Assembly (NCBI RefSeq): GCF_024497955.1
Contig: NZ_JANHKP010000015.1
Coordinates: 62,001-126,000 of the forward strand
Source: Streptomyces sp. C10-9-1
GTDB taxonomy: Bacteria > Actinomycetota > Actinomycetes > Streptomycetales > Streptomycetaceae
DNA length: 64,000 nt
Direction: 5' to 3'
Shown: in pieces, positions 44,995-54,629 of the stretch
How positions within the stretch are numbered: position 1 is the stretch's first letter
How the letters are laid out: each line of letters begins with the position of its first letter
Notes under the pieces: model-generated
Seen by the model: only the letters and a program-made list of their open reading frames with translations
The model's database searches: none
What the model was told of the DNA's origin: nothing
Position numbers and translations under genes: made by a program

Positions 44995-46524
44995 ATGTCC
45001 CTGTCCCCGCCCACGTGGTCGTCCGCCGACCCGGTGCCGCCGAAGGACGAGGAGGAGCGGCTGCGGGAACTCGGCTACCAGCCGGTCCTGGCCCGCCGCA
45101 TGGGCGGGTTCGGCAACTTCGCCATCAGCTTCTCGGTGATCTCCATCCTCTCCGGCTGCATGACCCTGTACGGCTTCGGGATGAGCGCCGGCGGCCCCTC
45201 GGTGATGCTCTGGGGGTGGCTCGGCGTCGGGCTGTTCGTGCTCTTCGTCGGCATGGCCCTGGCCGAGGTCACCAGCGCCTACCCCACGTCCGGGGCGCTG
45301 TACTACATGGCGGACCGGCTCGGCGGGCGCAAGTGGGGCTGGTACACCGGCTGGTTGAACCTGCTGGGACTGCTGGGCGCCATCGCGGGCATCGACTACG
45401 GGTGCGCCCTGTTCACCGGCGCCTTCCTCAACCTCCAGTTCGGCATCGAGCCGACCGCGGGGTCCACGATGATCGTGTTCGTGTGCATCCTGCTGCTGCA
45501 CGCCACCCTGAACCTCTTCGGGGTGCGCCTGGTGAGCGTGCTCAACTCGATCAGCGTGTGGTGGCACCTGGCGGGTGTGGCGCTGATCGTCGGCATCCTG
45601 GCCGTCGTCCCGTCCGACCACAAGTCCCCCGAGTTCGTCTTCGGCGAGTTCGTCAACGGCACGGGCTGGGACAACCCGGTGTACGTGGCCGCCATCGGCC
45701 TGCTCCTCGCCCAGTACACCTTCTCCGGGTACGACGCCTCCGCCCATCTGTCGGAGGAGACCTCCAACGCCTCGGTGGCCGCGGCCAAGGGGATCGTGCG
45801 GGCGATCTGGGTCTCCTGGATCGCCGGCTTCGCGCTCCTCGCGGGGCTCACCTTCGCGATCCAGGACTACGACGCCACCCTCAACAGCGCGACGGGCGTG
45901 CCGCCCGCCCAGATCTTCATCGACGCCCTCGGGACCGACGGGGCCTCCGCGCTGCTGCTGGTCGTCATCGCGGCCCAGCTGTTCTGCGGCAACGCGGAGG
46001 TGGCGGCGGCGAGCCGGATGGTCTTCGCCTTCAGCCGGGACAACGCCCTGCCCGGTTCGGGCCTGTGGCGGCGGGTCAGCCGCCGGACGCAGACCCCGGT
46101 GCCCGCGGTGTGGCTGTCCGTCGGCTTCGCGTGCGTGCTGGCCCTGCCCTCGCTGTACTCGCCCACCGCCTACGGGGCGGTCACCGCGATCAACGTCATC
46201 GGCATCACCCCCGCCTACGCGATCCCGGTCCTGCTGCGCCTGCGCGCCGGCGACCGCTTCCAGCCCGGTCCGTGGAACCTGGGGCGCTGGAGCAAGCCGG
46301 TGGGCTGGGTCGCCGTCGGCTGGGTGGCCTGTGTGACGGTGCTGTTCTGCCTGCCCCAGTCGCACCCGGTGACCGCGGACTCGATGAACTACGCCTCGAT
46401 CGCGCTGGTGGCCGTGCTGGCGCTGGCCACCGTGTGGTGGTTCGTGGCCCGCAGGTCGTACAGCACGCCGTCCGCCTACGGCAGCGCCCGGGAGGGAGCC
46501 GAGATCGAGGAGCACATCGTCTGA
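44995..46524 (+). CDS. APC family amino acid permease
   Basis: This 509-residue transporter has about 12 membrane helices. It has the N-terminal LGYQPVLARRMGGFGNFAISFSVISILSG and GPSVMLWGWLGVGLFVLFVGMALAEVTSAYPTSG patterns of the GABA/choline-type subgroup. SGYDASAHLSEETSNAS and MVFAFSRDNALPGS follow. It likely imports an amino acid or amine such as GABA. The ATG at 44995 follows CCGGAGGTTGACCG. There are no biosynthetic or catabolic neighbours to identify the substrate. Confidence 0.9.
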   Translation: MSLSPPTWSSADPVPPKDEEERLRELGYQPVLARRMGGFGNFAISFSVISILSGCMTLYGFGMSAGGPSVMLWGWLGVGLFVLFVGMALAEVTSAYPTSGALYYMADRLGGRKWGWYTGWLNLLGLLGAIAGIDYGCALFTGAFLNLQFGIEPTAGSTMIVFVCILLLHATLNLFGVRLVSVLNSISVWWHLAGVALIVGILAVVPSDHKSPEFVFGEFVNGTGWDNPVYVAAIGLLLAQYTFSGYDASAHLSEETSNASVAAAKGIVRAIWVSWIAGFALLAGLTFAIQDYDATLNSATGVPPAQIFIDALGTDGASALLLVVIAAQLFCGNAEVAAASRMVFAFSRDNALPGSGLWRRVSRRTQTPVPAVWLSVGFACVLALPSLYSPTAYGAVTAINVIGITPAYAIPVLLRLRAGDRFQPGPWNLGRWSKPVGWVAVGWVACVTVLFCLPQSHPVTADSMNYASIALVAVLALATVWWFVARRSYSTPSAYGSAREGAEIEEHIV

Positions 46525-46972
46525 GGGGCCGCAGCCCCGAGCGCACCGGCCCCCGCGCCGGGTGTCCGGGCGGCGGCCCCCGCCTCCGCTCCCCGAGGAG
46601 GCGGTCCGCCGAGCCGTCCGGGAGCCGGGGGCCCGGACCGGCCGGCGTCCGGCCGCGGCACCTCCCCCGGACGCACCCGCTCCGCGCCTCGCACCCGTCC
46701 CCGGGTCCCGCCGGTCGGCCGTCCGGCCGCGCCGGGACGTGCACGGGCCGCCCCGGACCGCGGCACCGGGGCGGAAGACCGCCCGGGTGCCCGACACGGC
46801 GGGCGCCGCACGGGACGGGCACCCGGGCGACGACGGGGCCCGAGGCGCCGAGGCTCAAGTTTCGCTCAGATCCCGAACGGGCGCGTACGCAACACCGCGT
46901 GTGAGTACTACTGTTCCCCGGGCCACCACGCGGGACGCCCGACCAGCGCCCCGCCGCATTCCAGGGGGAAGA
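46525..46972. other. Intergenic region without supported gene
   Basis: GC-rich for the first 330 bases with nothing recognisable beyond a short GGGGC/GCCCC hairpin right after the permease stop. From about 46855 it becomes AT-richer (CAAGTTTCGCTCAG, GTGAGTACTACTGTTC), which could be a promoter for the short frame starting at 46973. Confidence 0.5.
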
Positions 46973-47176
46973 ATGAGTCCGAGGACCCGGTTCCGCACGG
47001 CCGGAGCCCGACGAGCCGTCGCCACGGCGGGTGGTGCAGCCGTGGCGTCCGCCGTGCCGCGCACGGCGGACGCCACGGGCCCGGCTGCGCCCGGCAGCCC
47101 CTTCCCCCGCAGGGCGGGGAGGCCGCGACCCGCACCGTGCGCGGCGGCGCCTCCTCGTCGCCCCGCCCGGGCATGA
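46973..47176 (+). pseudogene. Possible remnant of a secreted protein gene
   Basis: An ATG at 46973 with a good GGGGGAAGA ribosome site opens a 67-residue frame. Its beginning looks like an export signal (basic RTRFRTAGARR, then a small-residue stretch ending AVPRTADA). It then dissolves into Arg/Pro/Ala-rich sequence and stops near a 35-bp tandem duplication. I read it as the 5' stub of a lost secreted-protein gene; a tiny real gene cannot be excluded. Confidence 0.35.
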
Positions 47177-47238
47177 CCTGACGCCCCCGCGGGTCCTCCT
47201 CCCGGGCAGGACCTGACGCCCACGCGGGTCCTCCTCCC
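47169..47238. repeat. 35-bp tandem duplication
   Basis: Two adjacent 35-bp copies (47169-47203 and 47204-47238) differ at only two positions and share the core CTGACGCCC, then GCGGGTCCTCCTCCC. They lie at the end of the possible secreted-protein remnant. Confidence 0.85.
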
Positions 47239-47562
47239 GCTACTGCCCCGCTCCCGTCCCGCCGCGTCCCCGGCACGGGCCCGGCGGCGCCGTCGGCGAC
47301 CGCCCGCCGCCCGCCCGTTCCGCGGCCCGGCCGGCGCCCGGCCGGGCGCACGCGGCACCGCAGCGGCTCCCGGTCCACCCGCCGCGACCGCCGTCGCGCG
47401 CTGCGCGCCGCGGAGCCGCCGTCAGGCGCCCTGCACACCCGCGGGAGCCCGTCGGCGGCCGGTGCCCGGCCCAGGGCGCCGCTCCCCCGCGCCGCGCCCC
47501 GCCGGGGCCGCCGACCGGCGGCCCCGGCCCCTCCCCCGTCTCCTGCCCCCCTCACCCACACC
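47177..47562. other. Intergenic region without supported gene
   Basis: Apart from the second copy of the 35-bp duplication, this stretch is uniform GC-rich DNA. Translations in all frames are Arg/Pro/Ala-rich, and no start with a ribosome site was found. Confidence 0.5.
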
Positions 47563-47772
47563 ATGCCGCGACAGCACCGCTTCCCCCGCATCGCCACCTC
47601 GGCGATCGCCGTCCTCATCCACCTCGCCGGGATCGCCGTCTACCTCCACGGCGGGCTCAGGGCCGCGGCGAACCTGGCCCTCCCCGCCATCGGTTCCCTC
47701 GTCGCCGTATGGCTCGTCAGGATCGGCGACGGCCTCGGCAAGGACCCCGGAAGGCGGCCGCCCCGCCGGTGA
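47563..47772 (+). CDS. Small two-helix membrane protein
   Basis: This 69-residue protein has strong third-position GC and two hydrophobic stretches (ATSAIAVLIHLAGIAVYLHGG and LALPAIGSLVAVWLVRIG) with positive ends, suggesting a small membrane protein. There is no family match I recognise. The ATG at 47563 has only a weak ribosome site. It stands alone. Confidence 0.55.
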   Translation: MPRQHRFPRIATSAIAVLIHLAGIAVYLHGGLRAAANLALPAIGSLVAVWLVRIGDGLGKDPGRRPPRR

Positions 47773-47985
47773 CGGCCCGGCGCGAGTGGCCCGCCACCGC
47801 ACTGCCCCTACGGGCGGTTGCGCGACACGCGCGGCACGGCGCCGCCCCGGAGGCCGTGCACGGCGGAGACTGCGTGCTGGCACAGCGGGACCGGCTCCGG
47901 ACCGGGGACGGGTTCCCGCTCGCCGTCCGTTGTGCGTGTGCACTCCCTTTCGACCGCACTCCCTCTCGACCCGAAGGAGCATCCG

Positions 47986-48417
47986 ATGGCCCTGAGCCGT
48001 GAAGAGCGTGAGCAGTTCCTCGCCGAGCCCCATGTGGCGGCCCTGTCGGTCGACGCCGGCGCCAAGGGCGACCGCGCGCCGCTGACCGTGCCGATCTGGT
48101 ACCAGTACACACCGGGCGGCGAGGTGTGGATCCTGACGGGGCGTGACTCCCGCAAGGCGGAGCTCATCGCCGCGGCGCAGCGGTTCACGCTGATGGTGGA
48201 CCGCCTGGCGCCGTCCATCCGGTACGTGTCCGTGGAAGGGCCCGTGACCGCCGTCGAACCGGCCACCCGGGAGCAGCTGACCGAACTGGCCGGCCGCTAC
48301 CTCCCGGCGGAGAAGGTCGCGGGCTATGTGGACTTCGCCTGGCGCACCCACGGCGTGCAGGTGGTGGTGCGGATGCGCCCCCAGCGGTGGCTGGGCACCG
48401 ACATCGGCACGCTCTGA
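47986..48417 (+). CDS. PPOX-class F420/flavin-dependent protein
   Basis: This 143-residue protein of the pyridoxamine 5'-phosphate oxidase-like split-barrel family carries LAEPHVAALSVDA, PLTVPIWYQYTPGGEVWILTGRDSRKAELI and RYVSVEGPVTAVEPAT. Such small proteins bind F420 or FMN and act as reductases or oxidases of unknown substrates. The ATG at 47986 has GAAGGAGC upstream. A hairpin follows the stop (CCCCGGCTCCGG pairing with CCGGAGCCCGGGG, about 48427-48466) and probably ends transcription. Confidence 0.88.
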   Translation: MALSREEREQFLAEPHVAALSVDAGAKGDRAPLTVPIWYQYTPGGEVWILTGRDSRKAELIAAAQRFTLMVDRLAPSIRYVSVEGPVTAVEPATREQLTELAGRYLPAEKVAGYVDFAWRTHGVQVVVRMRPQRWLGTDIGTL

Positions 48418-48495
48418 CGAGCGGCCCCGGCTCCGGCCCCGGACGGGCCGCCGGAGCCCGGGGGCGGGCCCCGCGCGCCGGGGAGTGCGGTGCCC

Positions 48496-49203
48496 TCAGC
48501 GCCCCGGACGGTGCGCGGCGTCGAGGAGCACCGCCGCCAGCTCGGCCGGGCGCGAGAACATCGGCCAGTGGCCCGTGTCCATCGTGACGTGGCGCCAGGT
48601 GCCGCCGGTCAGCAGCGCGGCGACGTCCGGGCCGGGCTCCGGGGCGTCGAGGAGGCAGCCGACGTAGGTGGAGGGGAGCTCCCCGACGGGCCGCGCAAGC
48701 TCGGCGGGATCGGTGAGCGAGGCCCCCGGGTGGGGTGTCGACCCGCCGACGATGCGCTCGACCTGGGCATCCGTCAGACCCTGCCCGGCGTAGTCGGGAG
48801 CCGCCTGGGGCATCCACCTGCCTCCGGCTCCGGCGAGGGCCTGCTCGAAGGCGGGCCGCCCCTGCCACCAGACGGAGGCGAACGAGGCGCCTTCGGCGGG
48901 CACCACGGCGTCGACGTAGACCACATGGGCCAGGCGGTCGCCGATCAGGCCGGCCGCCTGCCCCACCGGTATGCCCGCGTAGCTGTGGCCGACGAGGACG
49001 ACGTCGCGCAGGTCGCGGCGCTCGATCGCGTCGACGACGTCCTGGACGTGGGCCCCGGGCCCCACCTCTTCCCCCGCCCGCTCCGCGAGGCCGGCGAGGG
49101 TCAGCGGATGGGCCCCGCAGCCCGCCTCGCGCAGCGCGGGTACGACCTCGTCCCATGCCCACGCGCCGAGCCATGCCCCTGGTACCAGCACGAATTCCGT
49201 CAT
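48496..49203 (-). CDS. Alpha/beta hydrolase
   Basis: This 235-residue esterase-like protein has the oxyanion region FVLVPGAWLGAWAWDEVVPAL, the nucleophile elbow VLVGHSYAGIP (Ser in GHSYAG) and a late catalytic His in MDTGHWPMFSRP. It resembles small methyl-esterase or salicylate-esterase-type hydrolases common in streptomycetes. It has no signal peptide and no operon partner; it converges on the PPOX gene. Confidence 0.88.
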   Translation of the reverse strand: MTEFVLVPGAWLGAWAWDEVVPALREAGCGAHPLTLAGLAERAGEEVGPGAHVQDVVDAIERRDLRDVVLVGHSYAGIPVGQAAGLIGDRLAHVVYVDAVVPAEGASFASVWWQGRPAFEQALAGAGGRWMPQAAPDYAGQGLTDAQVERIVGGSTPHPGASLTDPAELARPVGELPSTYVGCLLDAPEPGPDVAALLTGGTWRHVTMDTGHWPMFSRPAELAAVLLDAAHRPGR

Positions 49204-49791
49204 GTCCCGACGCTAGCCGGGGGGTACGACAGCGGCCGGTGGCGCGGCAGGCGCCCCGCGGTGCGGGCAGCCGTGCAGCGACGGAGACAGGGCCGCGGCG
49301 ACGGGCCCGGACACCGGGGCGGGCTGCGGGAGCGCGGGCGGGGTGCCGGGGGCGAACACCGGGGCGGGGTGCGGGGTGCCGGGCGCGCCGCGTCCGGCAC
49401 GGCGGGAAGCCGCTGGTGGACCGCTCCGTGCCCGTGCCGCGTCGCCGCTGGCGGGCGGCGGTCCGGGCGGCCCGGGAGCCGTGACCCTCACGCCACCCTC
49501 CGTGGCCGAAAAGGGTGACAAGGGTTTTCCCCGTATCGCGTTCACCTCGGCGTTTCCTAATGTCTGCGCACCGGCGCATCCCGAACCTCCCTGACCCGCG
49601 AGCCCGACCCGGCTGGCCTGTCAGGTGCATGAAGGGATTCGCGGGTGTCGGTCCCACCCAGGGCCGACGTGCCGAGCGGCGGCGCGAGGGCTCACCCGGC
49701 CCGGGGAACCGTGGGATACGCAACCCCCACACTGCGCCACGGTTCCCGCGCCGCCCGCCCGCGCCACCAAACCGTCATTGAGAGGAACACC
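49204..49791. other. Long 5' region of the subtilisin-like protease gene
   Basis: No gene is supported. The first 290 bases are GC-rich with G-runs (GGGGCGGGGTGCGGGG-like). An AT-richer stretch at 49500-49565 likely carries the protease promoter. An 11-bp inverted repeat, GGGAACCGTGG (49704-49714) and CCACGGTTCCC (49737-49747), lies 45 bp before the start codon and may be an operator or leader hairpin. Confidence 0.5.
49704..49747. promoter_or_regulatory. Inverted repeat in the protease leader
   Basis: Perfect 11-bp arms with a 22-base spacer end 45 bp before the TTG start of the protease gene. It could fold in the mRNA leader or bind a repressor. I recognise no matching regulator. Confidence 0.5.
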
Positions 49792-51627
49792 TTGAACGGT
49801 TCCAGGCGGAGACTCATAGCCGTGGCGGCAGCGAGCGCAACGCTCGCCGGCGTCGTCGCAACGGCTCCCGTGGCGTTCGCCGCAGCGCCCATGGCTCCCG
49901 CATCCGACCCCGCACCGGCCTCGCAGTCGATGTCCGCCCCGCCGGCCGCGCCGGTCGAGAAGGTCATCGTCACCTACAAGTCCGGTACGGCGGAGGCCGC
50001 GTCGAACGGCGCCGCCACCTCCGACGCCAAGGAGAAGGCCGAACGGACGGGCGAGGACCTGTCCTTCGAGCGCCGGCTCGCCGGCGGCCCCGCCCTCGTC
50101 GACCTGGGCGGTGAGGCGTCCTCCAAGGACGTCGCCGAGGTCATGGCGGCCTTCCGGGCCGACCCGTCCGTCGCCTCGGTGGAGCCCGACATCCGGGCCT
50201 ACCCGATGGCCGCCACCCCGAACGACACCGAGTACCCGCGCCAGTGGGACCTGTTCGAGGCCACCGGGGGCATGAACGTGCCCGCCGCCTGGGACACCAC
50301 CACCGGCAGCGGCGTCACCGTCGCGGTCATCGACACCGGCTACGCCGCGCACAGCGACCTCGCCGCCAACGTGGTGCCGGGCTACGACTTCATCTCCAGC
50401 TCCTCCGAGGCCCGCGACGGCAGCGGCCGGGACAGCGACCCGAAGGACGAGGGGGACTGGAACCTCACCGACGGCGAGTGCGGCCCGAACTCGAGGGCGG
50501 GCGACTCCTCCTGGCACGGCACGCACGTGGCCGGGACCATCGCCGCCGCCACGGGCAACGGCAAGGGCATCGCGGGCATCGCCCACGGCGCGAAGATCCA
50601 GCCGGTGCGCGTGCTCGGCAAGTGCGGCGGTTCCTCGTCGGACATCGCCGACGCCATCACCTGGGCCTCGGGCGGCTCCGTTCCGGGCGTGCCGTCCAAC
50701 CCGACCCCGGCCAAGGTCATCAACCTGAGCCTGGGCGGTCCCAGCAGCAGCTGCCCGAGCGTCTACCAGAACGCCATCAACGGCGCCGTCTCGCGCGGCA
50801 GCACGGTGGTGGTGGCGGCCGGCAACAGCAACGCCAACGCCTCCGCGTTCACGCCCGCCAACTGCTCCAACATCATCAACGTGGCGTCCACCAGCCGCGA
50901 GGGTAATCGTTCCTTCTACTCCAACTACGGCAGTATCGTGGACGTCTCGGCGCCCGGCGGCGAGACCCGTCGCGGCACCGACACGCCCGGTACGGTGACC
51001 ACGCCCCAGAACGGCATCTGGTCCACCCTCAACGCCGGTGCCACGGTGCAGGGCTCCGAGAACTACGCGCCCTACCAGGGCACCTCGATGGCCGCCCCGC
51101 ACATCGCCGGGCTCGCCGCGCTGCTGAAGTCGGCCAAGTCCTCGCTCACCCCGGCGCAGATCGAGGCCGCGATCAAGGCCAACGCCCGCCCCCTGCCCGG
51201 CACCTGCTCGGGCGGCTGCGGGGCCGGCATCGCCGACGCCGCCAAGACGGTCGAGGCCGTGACCGGCACCACCACCCCCGGTGGCTCGGTCTTCAGCAAC
51301 ACGGCGAACGTCCCGATCTACGACTACACCACCGTCGCCTCCTCGATCACCGTCACCGGCGTCTCCGGCAACGCCCCCTCCGACCTGAAGGTCGGCGTGG
51401 ACATCAAGCACACCTGGCGCGGTGACCTGGTCATCGACCTGGTGGCGCCGGACGGGTCGACGTACCGCCTGAAGAACAGCAGCGGCTCGGACAGCGCCGA
51501 CAACGTGACCGGCACCTACACGGTCAACGCCTCCGGCGAGACCGCGGCCGGCACCTGGAAGCTTCAGGTCCGCGATGTGGCATCGGGTGACACCGGCTAC
51601 ATCGACTCCTGGAGCCTCACCTTCTGA
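49792..51627 (+). CDS. Secreted subtilisin-like serine protease (S8) with P-domain
   Basis: This 611-residue exported protease starts at a TTG (49792) preceded by GAGAGGAACACC; no ATG or GTG gives a comparable site. A signal peptide ends near VAFAAAP. An I9-type propeptide follows (about 55-130, KVIVTYKSG to VEPDIRA). The S8 catalytic domain has Asp181 (VAVIDTGY), His245 (WHGTHVAG) and Ser432 (GTSMAAPH). The last ~85 residues form a proprotein-convertase P-like domain (SSITVTGVSG, DIKHTWRGDLVIDLVAPDG). It acts outside the cell on proteins. A strong hairpin follows the gene. Confidence 0.93.
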   Translation: MNGSRRRLIAVAAASATLAGVVATAPVAFAAAPMAPASDPAPASQSMSAPPAAPVEKVIVTYKSGTAEAASNGAATSDAKEKAERTGEDLSFERRLAGGPALVDLGGEASSKDVAEVMAAFRADPSVASVEPDIRAYPMAATPNDTEYPRQWDLFEATGGMNVPAAWDTTTGSGVTVAVIDTGYAAHSDLAANVVPGYDFISSSSEARDGSGRDSDPKDEGDWNLTDGECGPNSRAGDSSWHGTHVAGTIAAATGNGKGIAGIAHGAKIQPVRVLGKCGGSSSDIADAITWASGGSVPGVPSNPTPAKVINLSLGGPSSSCPSVYQNAINGAVSRGSTVVVAAGNSNANASAFTPANCSNIINVASTSREGNRSFYSNYGSIVDVSAPGGETRRGTDTPGTVTTPQNGIWSTLNAGATVQGSENYAPYQGTSMAAPHIAGLAALLKSAKSSLTPAQIEAAIKANARPLPGTCSGGCGAGIADAAKTVEAVTGTTTPGGSVFSNTANVPIYDYTTVASSITVTGVSGNAPSDLKVGVDIKHTWRGDLVIDLVAPDGSTYRLKNSSGSDSADNVTGTYTVNASGETAAGTWKLQVRDVASGDTGYIDSWSLTF

Positions 51628-51660
51628 CCCACCCGGTGACCGACAACACCGCAGGTCAGC

Positions 51661-51693
51661 GGCGCGCCCCACGGCTTCGGCCGGGGGCGCGCC
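51661..51693 (+). terminator. Hairpin after the protease gene
   Basis: GGCGCGCCCC (51661-51670) pairs with GGGGCGCGCC (51684-51693) around a 13-base loop, 34 bp after the protease stop. It is a probable factor-independent-like terminator without a T-run. Confidence 0.7.
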
Positions 51694-51818
51694 CGCACGT
51701 CTCCAGGTCCGTACCTGTCCGTATGCCGGACAAAGCCCCTGGACGCCGGGGGCTGGGTTCGTATCCTCAGCCCGTACGGGCAGGGGGCCCGCGCACGCCG
51801 GAGGGTGGTGGTGGGCCG

Positions 51819-54629
51819 ATGGAACCGGCGGAGAGCCGCACCGCGCCGGTCGGGCGGACGGACCTGCTGGCCCGGCTTGACCGCGTACTCGCCAGCGGGG
51901 GCCGGGCCCTGCTGACCGGCCCGCCCGGGGTCGGCAAGACCGCCGTGGCCCTCTCCGCCGCGGCGCGTGCCGAAGCACGCGGGGAGGCGGTGCTGTGCCT
52001 GACCGCGCTCCCCGCCGACCGGGACATCCCCGGTGCCGCCGCCGCGGCCCTGATCGCCTCCGCCACCGTGCCCGGCGAGGACGACGGCGTGCTGGACGGC
52101 CTCCCGGGGCCCCAGCGCGAGGCGGTCGCCATGCTCTGCCGGGAGACCCCCATGCCCGAGGGCGGCTGGGACCCGGTCGCGCTGCGCCTGGCCCTGGCCC
52201 ACGTGCTGCGCCGCCTCACCGCACGGGGCCCGGCCCTGCTGGTACTCGACGGCACGCAGGACATCGACACGACCAGCGCGGACCTGCTGCGCTTCGCCCT
52301 CCATCTGGCCCCGCCCGCGCTGCGGGCGCTCGCGGTCCACACCCCCGCGGCCCACGACGGCCTGCCCGCCGGGCCCTGCGATCCCTCCCCCCACACGGCC
52401 GCGTCCCTGTGGGAGGCGTCCGAGGCGGAGGTCGTCAACGTGCCACCGCTGCACGCCGACGAGATCGCCGAACTGCTGATCCACCACCGGCTGCCCTCCC
52501 GGATGGCGGGCCGGATCCACAAGGCGAGCGGGGGCAACCCGCGCCTCGCCCTCGCGGTGGGCCGGTCCCTGGCCGACGCCCGCACCCCCGTCCACCACAC
52601 GGAGGCCCTGTCCCTGTCGGGCCGGGCACGCGATCTCGCCCGGTCCCTGATCGCCTCGGTCCCGGCCGAGGTGCGCGGCACCCTGCTGATCGCCGCCCTC
52701 GCGCTCCGCCCGTCGGCCGCGCTGATCCGGCGGGCCGGACGGCCCCGGGCCGAGGCCGAACTCGCCGCCGCGGAGCGCGCCTCGCTGATCCGCCTCACCG
52801 AGGACGGCACGGTGGCCTTCTGCGCGGGCATCATCCCCTCCACCCTGCTCCACGACGCCTGCTGGACCGAGCGCAGCAGCGGGCACGCCGCGCTGGCCCT
52901 GGTGGTGGACGACCCCGTGGAGGCCGTCCGGCACCGGGCACTGGCCACCGACGTCCCCGACGCCTCGCTCGCGGCCGAGGTGTCGACCGCGGTGGAGACC
53001 GCGCGGCGGCGCGGCAACAGCACCCTCGCCGCCGAACTGGCCCTGCTCGCCGCCGAGTCCACACCGGGGCTCGATGCCGCCCGGCGCATCGCGCGGCTGG
53101 TGGAGGCGGCCGCGGAGGGCGCGCGGGCGGCCCGGGCCGACCTCACCATGCGGGCCGCGACGGACCTGCTCGCCCGGGACGCCTCCCCGGCCGACCGGGT
53201 GCGCGCCCGGCTCGCCGTCCTGGACACCGCGGGGCAGGGCCTGACGGGACTCGACGAGCTCTACGCGCACGCCCTGGAGGACTCCGAGGGGGACACCGGC
53301 CTGCGGGCGGCCGTGCTGCTGCGCCTGGCCATGAAGTACGTGCTGGCCGACGGCGACCCGGTGGCCTCGCGCGCCGCAGCCGTGGAGTCCGCCGCCCTCG
53401 CCTCCTCGGTGGGCGACGAGCACACCGCCGCCCGCGCCCTGACGGTACAGGCCAGGATGGACCGCTTCCTGGGCTCTCCCGACGCGGAGTCGGTGCTCGC
53501 GCGCGCCCGCGGTCTGGAGGCCGCCGAGCGACCGCTCGGCGTGTGCAACGCGGCCCAGATCCTCAGCGTCCGCCACGCCCTGTTCGACGACCGGCTCGCC
53601 GAGGCCCGGGCACGGCTGGCGGCCCTGCTGCCGCTGGTGGAGCGGCGCGGTCCGGTGGAGGACGCCATCGAGCTGTACCGCACCCTGGCCGAGGTGGAGG
53701 CGCGGCAGGGCCGCTGCGCCGACGCCCTGGCCCACGCCGGGCGTTCGCTGGCGCTGACGCTGGAGGCGGGCCTCTCCCCGGGTCCGGCCTGGTACGCCCT
53801 GGCCCTGGCGGAGGCCGCGGGCGGGAGCTTCGCCCGGGCGGCGAGCTATGCGCGCCGCAGCGTGCGCGCGTCCGAGGAGGAGGGCGACCATGTGTTCCTC
53901 TCCCGCAGCCTCTACGCACTCGGCCGGGTGCAGCTCCTGGTCGGCGACGTGTCCACGGCCCTGGGGACGCTGCGGCGGGTGCAGACGGGCGAACGGGCGC
54001 AGGGGGCGGTCGACCCGTCGATGCTGCGGTGGCACGAGGAGCTCGCGGAGGCCCTGGTGGCCAACGACGCCCCGGACGAGGCCGACGCCCTGCTGGCGGA
54101 GGCCCGCCCGGTGGCCGAACGCCTCGGCCGCCGGACGGTGCTGCTGGGCCTGGACCGGGCGGACGCCATGCGGCTGGCGGCCTGCGGCAAGCCCGACGAG
54201 GCGGCCGGACTGCTGGCGCAGGTGGCGGCGGCGTACGCGGAGGCCGGTCTGGTGCTGGAGCACGGCCGCGCCCTGATCGCGCTCGCGCGCGTGGAACGGA
54301 GGCGGCGTCGCCGCTCGGCCGCCTCCACGGCCCTCACCACGGCGGCGACGGTCTTCGACCGGGCGGGCGCGGTGCCCTGGCTGGCCCTGGCGACCGAGCA
54401 GCCGCCGGCGGTCCCCGAGCCGGCCGGCACCGGTCAGGGAGGCGCCCTGGCCGCCCTGACGGAGGCGGAGCTGCGCTTGGCCCAGCTGGTGGGACAGGGG
54501 GCGAGCAACCAGGAGGCGGCGGCGAAGCTCTTCCTCAGCGTGAAGACGGTGGAGGCCCGTCTGACCCGCATCTACCAGAAGCTGGACGTCCGTTCGCGGT
54601 CCCAGCTGGCCACGGCGCTCAACGCCTGA
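51819..54629 (+). CDS. Large ATPase-LuxR (LAL-type) transcriptional regulator
   Basis: This 936-residue regulator has an N-terminal AAA-type ATPase with Walker A GPPGVGKTA at 34-42 and Walker B-like ALLVLDGTQDID. A long helical TPR-like middle follows (about 350-850). The C-terminal LuxR helix-turn-helix (LTEAELRLAQLVGQGASNQEAAAKLFLSVKTVEARLTRIYQKLDVRSR, written here in parts) fills the last ~60 residues. I chose the ATG at 51819 (GGAGGGTGGTGG upstream) because similarity to the family begins there. LAL proteins often control secondary metabolism or sugar use. The target is not visible from the context. Confidence 0.9.
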   Translation: MEPAESRTAPVGRTDLLARLDRVLASGGRALLTGPPGVGKTAVALSAAARAEARGEAVLCLTALPADRDIPGAAAAALIASATVPGEDDGVLDGLPGPQREAVAMLCRETPMPEGGWDPVALRLALAHVLRRLTARGPALLVLDGTQDIDTTSADLLRFALHLAPPALRALAVHTPAAHDGLPAGPCDPSPHTAASLWEASEAEVVNVPPLHADEIAELLIHHRLPSRMAGRIHKASGGNPRLALAVGRSLADARTPVHHTEALSLSGRARDLARSLIASVPAEVRGTLLIAALALRPSAALIRRAGRPRAEAELAAAERASLIRLTEDGTVAFCAGIIPSTLLHDACWTERSSGHAALALVVDDPVEAVRHRALATDVPDASLAAEVSTAVETARRRGNSTLAAELALLAAESTPGLDAARRIARLVEAAAEGARAARADLTMRAATDLLARDASPADRVRARLAVLDTAGQGLTGLDELYAHALEDSEGDTGLRAAVLLRLAMKYVLADGDPVASRAAAVESAALASSVGDEHTAARALTVQARMDRFLGSPDAESVLARARGLEAAERPLGVCNAAQILSVRHALFDDRLAEARARLAALLPLVERRGPVEDAIELYRTLAEVEARQGRCADALAHAGRSLALTLEAGLSPGPAWYALALAEAAGGSFARAASYARRSVRASEEEGDHVFLSRSLYALGRVQLLVGDVSTALGTLRRVQTGERAQGAVDPSMLRWHEELAEALVANDAPDEADALLAEARPVAERLGRRTVLLGLDRADAMRLAACGKPDEAAGLLAQVAAAYAEAGLVLEHGRALIALARVERRRRRRSAASTALTTAATVFDRAGAVPWLALATEQPPAVPEPAGTGQGGALAALTEAELRLAQLVGQGASNQEAAAKLFLSVKTVEARLTRIYQKLDVRSRSQLATALNA

